64,000 nucleotides of DNA, taken from the NCBI GenBank assembly GCA_017472605.1, contig JAFUPV010000002.1, positions 62,001-126,000 on the forward strand, read 5' to 3'. The position numbers were made by a program, and so were the translations under genes. Shown piece after piece: positions 1 to 7,711 of the stretch; position 1 is the stretch's first letter; each line of letters opens with the position of its first letter. Under the pieces are notes generated by a model, which saw only the letters and a program-made list of their open reading frames with translations, was not told the origin of the DNA and searched no databases. The stretch is from Lachnospiraceae bacterium. Its GTDB lineage: Bacteria; Bacillota; Clostridia; Lachnospirales; Lachnospiraceae.

Positions 1-2
1 CG

Positions 3-89
3 CAGGAACAGGCAATCGCTGCTCTGCAGATTCCTGAGGATGAGCAGGTTCGAATGCAGGAAATCATTGCAGAAATGTCTGCTACCTGA
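3..89 (+). CDS. C-terminal end of an unidentified protein (cut by window edge)
   Basis: The third forward frame is open from the window edge and encodes 28 residues ending in IIAEMSAT before a TGA stop. It is followed about 40 bases later by a strong terminator, which supports it as the real end of a gene. The other two forward frames give a less natural composition or an early stop. The fragment is hydrophilic and acidic, and too short for a family assignment. Confidence 0.5.
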   Translation, partial: QEQAIAALQIPEDEQVRMQEIIAEMSAT

Positions 90-130
90 TTGAATCAGCC
101 GGCATCGATCGGATGCCGAACATGTCTATG

Positions 131-178
131 AAAAAAAGAAACGTCAATGGTTTTGCAGCCATTGACGTTTCTTTTTTT
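131..178. terminator. Bidirectional intrinsic terminator
   Basis: A perfect 20-bp inverted repeat (131-150 with 159-178) has an 8-base loop. It has an A-run on the left and a T-run on the right, so it can act in both directions. It lies between the end of the leftmost forward gene and the convergent permease gene at 265-2736. Confidence 0.9.
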
Positions 179-264
179 GATCCAAGTTCCATTATTAACA
201 TTACAACAATAAATTTGCCAGGATGAATTTTACTTACAGACAGCTTTGAAATATCCATCCGCTA

Positions 265-2736
265 TCAATCATCCTGCCCCAAAATACGGTAAACCGCCCA
301 CGCATCCAACAGGATCCCAATACAAAGATATTTCCAGTAATACAGTACCTCTCCACTACGGTACACCAGCGATGGAAGAAATCCCCCTACGCAAGTCCAT
401 TCCGAAAGATTTAATCCTGTCCAGAACAGAAAACAGGGAACAACCAGAAGAAGAAAATTCACCAGGCATCCCTGTGCCGGTGTTCCCACCTTACCTGTAA
501 CAGCTGCAATATACAGACTACAACTTACCCCAGTCAGATATTGAATCGCTGCCATGATCCAGAATGCCTGACAGATGCTGATTGGCAATGGAAAGTTCTC
601 ATATCCTTTCACCCCTGCCAGCAGCAAATCTGCCGGAACACGTTCCAGATCATTCCAGATTTCCCAATAATAGGGGACAAATAGAATCAGATAAAGGAGT
701 GTTGCATAACCGATTACCTGAATCAACTTCCGCAGCCGCAGCGGAATTCGTCCTGAAACCGTTGACACGATCAGTGGTTTCATTCCGCAGGTCTGCTCCA
801 TTCCAAACAGCCAGGTAATTCCCGGAATCACCGCAATCAGGAACAGCAGCACATGCTGAATCTGCTCATTATCGTTCTGAAACAGGCAGGACACCTGATC
901 CGCATCCGCAAATCCGGCATCTGATCCCAGCAACCGCGCAGCCTGAACCAACCGTTCCTGCTCCAGAACCCGTTGAAACCCTACTTCTCGCAAACGAATC
1001 TGAACTTCTCTTTTTTCCATCCACTGATCATAGTCGTCCTGTGTCACACTTCCAGCAGCCAGCTCCTGTTTCATTTGCACTGCTTCCGGATCTTCCAGGC
1101 GCATCACTAATTCTTCACTCCTAAGAAACTGTTCTGTTTCCTCCGTATAAATTCCCTGAATCTGCAAAATGTATTTCTGATAAACCTGTACATCCCGGCT
1201 GCCTGAATAATCCGGTATTCCTTCTGCCATCGTCATAGAAACGCCAAGAACAAGGAGAAGCATCAGCCACATACCGCCCAAACGATACAGATTGTATCCC
1301 TCGTGACATATCAGACTGGTACCGTTCGCCCACGGCAGTTTATAGCGAATTTCTCCAAAATTATTCCATCGACGCCGGATCCATTCACTTTTTCTGTGCG
1401 AATTCCAACTGTGGATTTCTGCCTCATCAATCCCAGATTCCACACTGGATGATAGAGTCTTGAATAATCTCAGCTTCTCCTGTTTCCTCTCCGGTACACA
1501 AAAGCACCACAGTGTCAGTCCTGTACACACGATCCAAACGCAAACAGAAAAAACAAGCTTTGCCGGAACAACCGTTAATGGTTCTGAAAAAATATTAATA
1601 TTCCGATAAGCAGTAAACCATGACTTGGCATCCAGTACAGCAATCAGATTTATAAATTTCAACCCATTGATGGAAGACAAACTGTCAATCTGCCTGTATG
1701 CCATAAATTCCAGACCAATCATCACGAAATAGACTGCAATAACCGTTCCAAACCGCCTGCACCCAGTATACAGAAGCATCACAAGACTTCCAAATACGAA
1801 AACCCCAGTCACTTTCACCAGAAGAAACAACAACAGATAGGTTCCAATGCAGATTCGGTAAGGACAGTTGCGAAATTCAGAAACCGACACAAGTGGTGCT
1901 TCCAAATTTCCGGTTCCATACATTCCAATTCCAAGAAGAATCTGACTTCCATACAGCAACAGGGTGGTTACAGTCAGCAGGATCATTGCAGCAATAACCT
2001 TACTGACCGCCAAGGGCAGCTTTCCATTTTCCGTACATCGCAACAGAGGATAAAGCCCATTTTCCTTTTCCTGCCAAAAAATCTGCCAGCCGATTATCAG
2101 AATCAAAATCAGAACCAGGCCATCTGCCAGTTGACTGTCTGACCATACCGATACTGCCATGGAATAGTCAATTCGACATTCCTGACCTTCCAGAGTTTCA
2201 TAAACCGCTGCTGTCCTCAGGATGTTTTTCTGACTGAACCCTTCGTTATCCGAAAACAGGGAAATCCCCAGCATCGAATCTGCCTGCTTCTGTATCGTCT
2301 GCAAAAACACCGGATAGGACAACGCATAGGCTTGCCGTTTCTGCAATTCGTAGAAATGGGACGCTTCCCTCATTAGTACTGAAAAATCAAATCCATCTTC
2401 CATTCGCTCCTGCAGTCGAAGATTCCAGTCAACTTCGGGATATTCCATTTTCAGCTGCATGAAACTTCCCTCCAATGCCGCCTCACCAAATGTTCCCAGC
2501 TGCGACAAAAAACGATACCATGCACATTCACGATCCAGCCAGATACCGGCATCCTCCTGACTCATCTCCAGAATCTGATCCACCTGCGCATCAAAAAAAG
2601 CCTGATCCAGCCATGCATTTGATTTCTGGGCAGCATTCCACTGATAGAACAGATTGACGCAGATACATCCCAGAACCAATGCCACTGCAAGTCTGTTATG
2701 AATGAACTTCATCCATTCATAATATACATGTTTCAT
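265..2736 (-). CDS. Large ABC-2-type transporter permease, two membrane halves
   Basis: The 823-residue polytopic membrane protein is the predicted membrane partner of the ATPase encoded just upstream (22-base gap). There is a membrane segment at about residues 16-32, then a hydrophilic extracytoplasmic region to about residue 205, a cluster of hydrophobic helices, and a second half starting near residue 500 with the same plan (helix, hydrophilic loop, helix cluster). This suggests two fused ABC-2-like permease units. I chose the ATG at 2736 because a GGGGGG-containing ribosome binding site precedes it; an upstream in-frame ATG would overlap the ATPase gene. It is last in a minus-strand gene set with a secreted protein, a BlaR1-like protease and a BlaI-type repressor. 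The substrate is unknown; the context suggests export of, or protection from, a peptide or envelope-active compound. Confidence 0.8.
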   Translation of the reverse strand: MKHVYYEWMKFIHNRLAVALVLGCICVNLFYQWNAAQKSNAWLDQAFFDAQVDQILEMSQEDAGIWLDRECAWYRFLSQLGTFGEAALEGSFMQLKMEYPEVDWNLRLQERMEDGFDFSVLMREASHFYELQKRQAYALSYPVFLQTIQKQADSMLGISLFSDNEGFSQKNILRTAAVYETLEGQECRIDYSMAVSVWSDSQLADGLVLILILIIGWQIFWQEKENGLYPLLRCTENGKLPLAVSKVIAAMILLTVTTLLLYGSQILLGIGMYGTGNLEAPLVSVSEFRNCPYRICIGTYLLLFLLVKVTGVFVFGSLVMLLYTGCRRFGTVIAVYFVMIGLEFMAYRQIDSLSSINGLKFINLIAVLDAKSWFTAYRNINIFSEPLTVVPAKLVFSVCVWIVCTGLTLWCFCVPERKQEKLRLFKTLSSSVESGIDEAEIHSWNSHRKSEWIRRRWNNFGEIRYKLPWANGTSLICHEGYNLYRLGGMWLMLLLVLGVSMTMAEGIPDYSGSRDVQVYQKYILQIQGIYTEETEQFLRSEELVMRLEDPEAVQMKQELAAGSVTQDDYDQWMEKREVQIRLREVGFQRVLEQERLVQAARLLGSDAGFADADQVSCLFQNDNEQIQHVLLFLIAVIPGITWLFGMEQTCGMKPLIVSTVSGRIPLRLRKLIQVIGYATLLYLILFVPYYWEIWNDLERVPADLLLAGVKGYENFPLPISICQAFWIMAAIQYLTGVSCSLYIAAVTGKVGTPAQGCLVNFLLLVVPCFLFWTGLNLSEWTCVGGFLPSLVYRSGEVLYYWKYLCIGILLDAWAVYRILGQDD

Positions 2737-2758
2737 CTGCACCCCCCTTTGCAAACAG

Positions 2759-3679
2759 TCAGACTTCTGCATCACTGATCGATTGAATCCTGTTTTCCAA
2801 CGAATCTCCCAGATCCGCTTCCATGTAGTAAAGATAAACATCTTCCAGACCAGCTCTCACCGGTCGCTTCCTGCGCCGGATTTCTTCTCTTTTTCCCACA
2901 GCTCTTACAAGAATTCCTTCCGGACAGATGGACAAATTGCTGACCCGATACTGCTTCTGCACATCTGCCAATTCTTCAGCTGATACACAAAATTCCCATA
3001 CCAGCCCATCCATTTCACAGATCAGTTCTGCCGGTGTTTTCTGCCGGATCACCGTTCCCTGCTTCAGCAAAATAATTTCTTTTGCAATACATTCCACATC
3101 TGATACCACATGGGTTGCCAGAAGAACTATCCGATTTTGTGAGATTTCACTGACAAAATTGCGGATCCGGATCCGTTCTTTTGGATCCAGTCCGGCTGTC
3201 GGCTCGTCCAGGATCAGAATCTCTGGATCATTCAGTACCGCCTGTGCGATCAGCAGACGCTGCTTCATTCCGCCGGAATAGCTGCCAATCCGTTGATTTG
3301 CCGTTTCTTTCAGGCTGACCAGCTCCAGCATATACTCAATCCGTTTCTTCGCTTCCTGACGCGGAATCTTCTTCAACGCCGCCATGTACCACAAAAAATG
3401 CCTTCCCGTCATCTGATTGTACATTCCCTGCTGCTGTGGCATGTAGCCAAGACGACTCCGGTACGCTCTGTTATCAGCCAGGATGCTCCGCCCCTGAAAC
3501 AATGCCTCTCCACTGGTTGGAATCAGATTTGTGGTTATAATATTCATTAATGTACTTTTCCCCGCTCCATTTGGTCCAAGCAACCCGTAAACACCGGGAG
3601 TCAGCCGCAGAGAAACGTCATCCAGCGCTTTTTTTCCTTTTTTATAAATGTGCGTGATATGTTCAAGCTCCAGTTCCAT
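2759..3679 (-). CDS. ABC transporter ATP-binding protein
   Basis: This is a single nucleotide-binding domain of 306 residues. It carries Walker A GPNGAGKST at about residues 36-44, the signature YSGGMKQRL, Walker B ILILDEPTAGLD and a switch histidine in LLATHV. The C-terminal 80 or so residues form the accessory domain common in ABC-2 drug and bacteriocin exporters. It powers the membrane permease encoded immediately downstream. It is the third of four genes after the secreted small protein and the secreted Cys-containing protein, so the three are likely co-transcribed with it. Confidence 0.93.
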   Translation of the reverse strand: MELELEHITHIYKKGKKALDDVSLRLTPGVYGLLGPNGAGKSTLMNIITTNLIPTSGEALFQGRSILADNRAYRSRLGYMPQQQGMYNQMTGRHFLWYMAALKKIPRQEAKKRIEYMLELVSLKETANQRIGSYSGGMKQRLLIAQAVLNDPEILILDEPTAGLDPKERIRIRNFVSEISQNRIVLLATHVVSDVECIAKEIILLKQGTVIRQKTPAELICEMDGLVWEFCVSAEELADVQKQYRVSNLSICPEGILVRAVGKREEIRRRKRPVRAGLEDVYLYYMEADLGDSLENRIQSISDAEV

Positions 3680-3741
3680 TCAGTTGTCCTCTCTGCTGCC
3701 CATGCCAGTTAATTCTGCATATATCAGATTCTCCCCTGTTT

Positions 3742-5043
3742 TCACGTTTCATCCGGAAACTGCTCCATTCGATATAATACCACATCCGGATCCAGCATAT
3801 GTTCTTTTTCAATCCAGTAAATTTTATGTTTCTCCTGAATAAAGCCTCCACAAAACAGATATTCATCAGTAATTCCAATTCGCTGAAGCATACAATACTC
3901 ATTCTCTCCAAATTGGATATACTGTATCATTTCGCCACTGTCTAAATCATAAATCTGCATATTCGGATTCCACATACCACTCCACTGCATCCGATACAGA
4001 TAGGATTCGTCCATTGAAATCCATAAACATCCCTTGGGATTACTTTCCAGTCCGAATTTTTCCGGTTCTGAAACTTTAAGCGTGACAATCTCCTCCCAGT
4101 CGGTTCCATTCAAATTAAATTGATAGAGAGTATCTGACTCTGTCATACTGCACATCTTTTCATCAAACGGATAAATCATCCCACTCTGCTCTTTTGGAAT
4201 TTGCTTTGCATATAATTCACCGCTTAACGGATCATAGACCATGTAGAATCCATATCGTTCATTTTCCGAAAAATTGGCTACCATAGTATAAAGATACTCA
4301 CCATAAGGAATGTAAAAAAAAGACTCCGCCTCACCATCAATCCGCAATATCATTTTTTTCTTTTTTCCATCCACAGACACTGCCCACAACTCTTGACATG
4401 GTTCTCCCGTTCTGCGATTCGTTTCATATGCGGTATAATAAATCATTCCCCGGTGCATCATGAACATCCCGCAATTTTCCAACTGAACCGGGAAAACGTC
4501 TCTGCTGCTTCCATCCAGCGCCAGTTCATATAGCATTTCACCATTAAATGTTACCGTTGCTGTACGATTCTCCTGATTCACATCAACCGTCCGCGAGTAC
4601 GAATTCGCATACAGTTTTCCCTGATAATACTGAAGTGAACAATTATACATTGAATAATCTACATATGCATTACATTCCATCTTCTTAGTATCATCTGTTT
4701 CTTTGTCATGGAGACAGTCCGGACGATTACAAAGAGGGATTAATATCTGTTTGTCAATGTCAAAAAAATAAACATATTCCTGCAATCGGATATAAGTCTT
4801 TCCTTCTCCTACCGCAATGTATGACATTTTTCCGCTTGCCTGATGTGCCCAGTTATAGTCTGTTTCTTCAATAAATCCCGAATAAGATATATTCAAATCC
4901 GCCTCAACCGGTTCCATGCCAAGTTCTACTACATAAGTATCTGCCTCCAGAATAATTACTTCTTCTGCTCGAACTGATAAAGATACCATTTGAAGAAAAA
5001 AGAAAATCAGAACAGTCACTTTCCAACGTTTTAAACTTCTCAT
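3742..5043 (-). CDS. Secreted beta-rich protein of unknown function, possible propeller
   Basis: The 433-residue protein has a clear signal peptide (basic start, hydrophobic core, VRA-EE cleavage region) and no lipobox cysteine, so it is predicted to be exported. The mature part is rich in aromatic residues and short strand-turn segments such as GKLYA, RGMIYY and GEYLYTM, resembling beta-propeller families. A Cys motif, LCNRPDCLHD, is followed by another Cys some 15 residues on; I recall this motif from uncharacterised Clostridia exported proteins. The start has a GGAGG ribosome binding site 7 bases upstream. It lies between the small secreted protein and the ABC transporter, which makes it a candidate extracellular receptor, chaperone or immunity factor. 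No enzymatic motif was recognised. Confidence 0.75.
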   Translation of the reverse strand: MRSLKRWKVTVLIFFFLQMVSLSVRAEEVIILEADTYVVELGMEPVEADLNISYSGFIEETDYNWAHQASGKMSYIAVGEGKTYIRLQEYVYFFDIDKQILIPLCNRPDCLHDKETDDTKKMECNAYVDYSMYNCSLQYYQGKLYANSYSRTVDVNQENRTATVTFNGEMLYELALDGSSRDVFPVQLENCGMFMMHRGMIYYTAYETNRRTGEPCQELWAVSVDGKKKKMILRIDGEAESFFYIPYGEYLYTMVANFSENERYGFYMVYDPLSGELYAKQIPKEQSGMIYPFDEKMCSMTESDTLYQFNLNGTDWEEIVTLKVSEPEKFGLESNPKGCLWISMDESYLYRMQWSGMWNPNMQIYDLDSGEMIQYIQFGENEYCMLQRIGITDEYLFCGGFIQEKHKIYWIEKEHMLDPDVVLYRMEQFPDET

Positions 5044-5077
5044 TCCAACACCTCCATGTTTTTATTTATGTCAAAGT

Positions 5078-5115
5078 ACCGAGGTACTGTTTTCAACAAT
5101 ACCCCGGTCTTTTTT
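5078..5115. terminator. Stem-loop between small secreted gene and propeller-like gene
   Basis: A 9-bp stem (5078-5086 with 5100-5108) carries a single G-U pair when read on the minus strand. There is no strong U-tract in the minus direction, so it probably gives partial termination or protects a 3' end. That would let the upstream small secreted protein be made in excess of the downstream proteins. Confidence 0.5.
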
Positions 5116-5143
5116 ACTTCAGTGCTACAGTATCAGTCGTTTC

Positions 5144-5527
5144 TTACGGAGCCTGTACCAACGTCTGTGACCATGTTCCAGAGCCGTATACATTATGCTT
5201 ACTGGTCGAATTAAAGAAATATTCATTTGTACCAGTTTTTACACTGGTTCCTGCATTCCCCCATCCGTATGCTGCATTCGTCTTTGTTCTCTGCACACCA
5301 GTATTTGTTGTATAGTAGCCAGTAATCGATACATCCACATAAATCGCCGGAGATGCATAGGAAGCGGTTGTCGCAGATGCGGTTGTTGTTGTACAGGACA
5401 AGGATGCTTCACAGGTTGCTCCATCCATTGTGCCTGAGTTATATGCTGCCAGCACTGAACCGCCTCCTGCTGCTAATAAAACCGTTACTGCCAAACCTGC
5501 TGCTGCCCTTTTCAATTTCTTTCTCAT
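5144..5527 (-). CDS. Small secreted Ser/Thr-rich protein, candidate exported effector
   Basis: The 127-residue precursor has a typical Sec signal peptide (RKKLKRAAAG start, hydrophobic core, probable cleavage after SVLA). It leaves a mature protein of about 100 residues rich in Thr, Ser, Ala, Gly and Tyr, with only two cysteines, spaced as CEASLSC, that could form a disulfide. No known domain was recognised. The start at 5527 has a GGAAAGGA ribosome binding site; the in-frame upstream ATG at 5596 lacks one and would bury the signal peptide. The gene sits between a BlaR1-like regulator and a secreted protein plus ABC transporter. A secreted bacteriocin-like peptide or surface component is plausible, but the function is unknown. 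Confidence 0.75.
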   Translation of the reverse strand: MRKKLKRAAAGLAVTVLLAAGGGSVLAAYNSGTMDGATCEASLSCTTTTASATTASYASPAIYVDVSITGYYTTNTGVQRTKTNAAYGWGNAGTSVKTGTNEYFFNSTSKHNVYGSGTWSQTLVQAP

Positions 5528-5725
5528 ATGTTTTTCCTTTCCTGAACGATACTGATATTTGCTCCCGGCCACAGAACCAAATACACACTCGTTCATACTT
5601 TTGATATTATCGTGAACATTTCATCCTGGCCACAGATGAATGTACGATTCTTTTATAAAGCATTTTGACATTTATTACAGTCATCCAGTTATCGTTTCGT
5701 TTAATCGTCTCGACTTCTTGTTTTC

Positions 5726-5766
5726 AAAAAAAGGTAAGTTGATATATCAATAAAAACTTACCTTTT
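5726..5766 (-). terminator. Intrinsic terminator after the BlaR1-like gene
   Basis: A perfect 12-bp stem (5729-5740 with 5755-5766) is followed on the minus strand by seven Ts. It lies directly after the BlaR1-like stop codon, so the regulator pair and the small secreted protein gene are probably separate transcripts. Confidence 0.85.
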
Positions 5767-5779
5767 CCCTTCGTCACTC

Positions 5780-7165
5780 CTAATCTACCTGATATACACC
5801 ACACACCTCAACGGCTGTTCCATTCTGATTTTCAACGAAAATTGCATAATTACCCGACTGGAAGATTACAAAATTATTCTCCAGTGAATCACTTCCCGTC
5901 ACATAACGATATAGTCCAGAAGGTGTAATGAGCCCCATCTTGACAGGTAAATCCGACGGCTCTATGTAAACATGAATCCGAATACCAGATCCGGCCTCCA
6001 GGTATATCGAATTGCTTTTCATCAGCACTCCATCTCCTACAGACCACTCAAATGTTCCCATAGAACTTATACTATTCGCAGAAGCCAATTCACCTGTCTC
6101 TACCTTCGTTGAAAATTCGGCTGCAGTCGCAGTATATTCTATAAATTCCATTTCTGCTTCATTTTCTTCCGAAACCGGCTCCTGAACTTCCTGCCTTGTT
6201 TCATGAAACAGGACGATATATCCTTCCGCAAAAGCAACCGTCCCCAGACCCACACTGAGTACACTCAGGAGAAGCAGACTGCATATAACTATTTTTACCT
6301 TTGCTTTTGATTTTTTTACTCCCGCACTACACTTCATAAAATAATCGACTCTCCTTTTTATTTCATGCTTATCCTCAGCTAATTGCAAATGCGCCGGATT
6401 GTGAATCTTTCCGAATCGCTCCTGTAAAGTGATGATAGTCGAGAAATAATGCTTTCCTCCTCCAGCAGGACCACATGCGGCATAATCACACGCATATTCG
6501 CACCAACAATTAAAGATTTTTTTCAGCCACCATGCAAATGGATTAAACCAGTGTACCGCACAGATTATCGTCGTTAATTGCTTCCACGCAACATCATTCT
6601 GTTTACAGTGAACCAGCTCATGGCATAAAATTACATCTAATTCCTCATCACTGATTTTCGTTGCCGGAAGATACACTTTTTTCTTGCGGATTCCCATCTG
6701 AAACGGACTCAGAACTTTATAATCTTCACAAAGCTGTACTCTCCCTTTCGTTATATCCAGTTTTTGGCATACCTGTTCAAAAATCTGCTGCCTCCTGCCG
6801 GAACAGAAATATGTATTCCTGTAATGAAGCCAGACAAGGCCATCGCAATATAGATTTCTGAAAAGAACTGCCAGAAAACCAATCATCCATACAATCAAAA
6901 AAGCTTCTCCGGTTCTCAAAATAAATCCGGTAACATTAAACAGATATCCATTTCCGTAGAGATAATATTTACTTAATCCATATAAAATCACATATGCAAC
7001 AGGAAACAGAAAAAAAATCAGAACTGCTTTTAACAGCGAATATAAAATGTGGACGAACCCAATTCTCTCCAGCATCCGCCCAATGCTGTACCAGATTATC
7101 AGGAGCACGCTTCCTGTCATTGACGTGAGCAGGATCAAACTACTCCACTGTATCATCCAATCCAT
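5780..7165 (-). CDS. BlaR1/MecR1-like M56 membrane metalloprotease with atypical sensor
   Basis: The 461-residue protein has several N-terminal membrane helices and a cytoplasmic zinc-protease segment with HELVH at residues 182-186. A downstream EYACD motif fits the third zinc ligand of peptidase family M56. A last membrane helix follows at about residues 292-311. In BlaR1 this helix leads to a penicillin-binding sensor of some 250 residues; here the tail is only about 150 residues, beta-rich, without SxxK or KTG motifs. It should therefore sense something other than beta-lactams. By analogy, activation leads to cleavage of the BlaI-type repressor encoded immediately upstream, whose gene overlaps this one by 26 bases. 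A GGGAG ribosome binding site lies 7 bases before the start. Confidence 0.9.
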   Translation of the reverse strand: MDWMIQWSSLILLTSMTGSVLLIIWYSIGRMLERIGFVHILYSLLKAVLIFFLFPVAYVILYGLSKYYLYGNGYLFNVTGFILRTGEAFLIVWMIGFLAVLFRNLYCDGLVWLHYRNTYFCSGRRQQIFEQVCQKLDITKGRVQLCEDYKVLSPFQMGIRKKKVYLPATKISDEELDVILCHELVHCKQNDVAWKQLTTIICAVHWFNPFAWWLKKIFNCWCEYACDYAACGPAGGGKHYFSTIITLQERFGKIHNPAHLQLAEDKHEIKRRVDYFMKCSAGVKKSKAKVKIVICSLLLLSVLSVGLGTVAFAEGYIVLFHETRQEVQEPVSEENEAEMEFIEYTATAAEFSTKVETGELASANSISSMGTFEWSVGDGVLMKSNSIYLEAGSGIRIHVYIEPSDLPVKMGLITPSGLYRYVTGSDSLENNFVIFQSGNYAIFVENQNGTAVEVCGVYQVD

Positions 7166-7529
7166 CTAATAACTCCCTTATTCTGTCCGCATCCTTCTTC
7201 TCCAGCCTCCTGTCTCTGCAGAACGCCGCAATAAAGTTAGAAACCATCCCCTTATACCAGAAATCCGTTTCTCTTTGCGCCAACATTGCTATGTACTCAT
7301 CCTCGGTCACCTCTGCATGCGCATATGACAGGCGGCTTTTTCGATAAGTGCTTACATATCCCTTGTTTGACAGTCGGACAAGAAATGTAACTACCGTGGT
7401 TCTCGCATAGTCTTTTCCATATTCTGTACGAAGCACTTCGGTCAGATCCGGAATCGAAATATCGTGTTCTGCCTTCCAGATTGCTCTCATAATATTTGTC
7501 TCACATGTACTTAACAATTCATTATCCAT
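7140..7529 (-). CDS. BlaI/MecI/CopY-family transcriptional repressor
   Basis: The 129-residue winged-helix protein follows the BlaI/MecI pattern: an N-terminal DNA-binding domain (IMRAIWK, TVVTFLVRLSNKGYV) and a helical dimerisation tail. In this family the partner M56 protease inactivates the repressor. It overlaps the start of the BlaR1-like gene by 26 bases, so the two are translationally linked. A promoter with sites resembling its own operators lies just upstream. It probably represses itself and, possibly, the downstream secreted-protein and transporter genes. Confidence 0.93.
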   Translation of the reverse strand: MDNELLSTCETNIMRAIWKAEHDISIPDLTEVLRTEYGKDYARTTVVTFLVRLSNKGYVSTYRKSRLSYAHAEVTEDEYIAMLAQRETDFWYKGMVSNFIAAFCRDRRLEKKDADRIRELLDGLDDTVE

Positions 7530-7604
7530 TTCAATTTCCTCCGTCCAGCAAATACATTCGTTTTTATCATGTGTCTAGCCATTACATCGCGTCTAACTGA
7601 TTCA

Positions 7605-7633
7605 ATATTACCATAGTCTAATCTGTATTGCAA
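7605..7633 (-). promoter_or_regulatory. Promoter of the BlaI/BlaR1-like pair with GTCTA repeats
   Basis: On the minus strand, TTGCAA (7628-7633) and TAATAT (7605-7610) are separated by 17 bases. Three GTCTA elements lie at 7573, 7591 and 7616 on the plus strand; the last is inside the spacer as the palindrome TAGTCTA. They are candidate repressor binding sites for the BlaI-type protein. Confidence 0.6.
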
Positions 7634-7711
7634 CTACTTTTTGTCATAAAGCCAAATATAAATATAAAATTCAAAATCCTCCATCAATAAGTATACATTA
7701 CTTTCCGTCAC

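Noticed and set aside
5144..5527. Small secreted protein as lactococcin 972-type bacteriocin
   Set aside because: The nearby ABC genes made this attractive, but the mature part is longer and the typical aromatic pattern of that family was not recognised; left as unknown.
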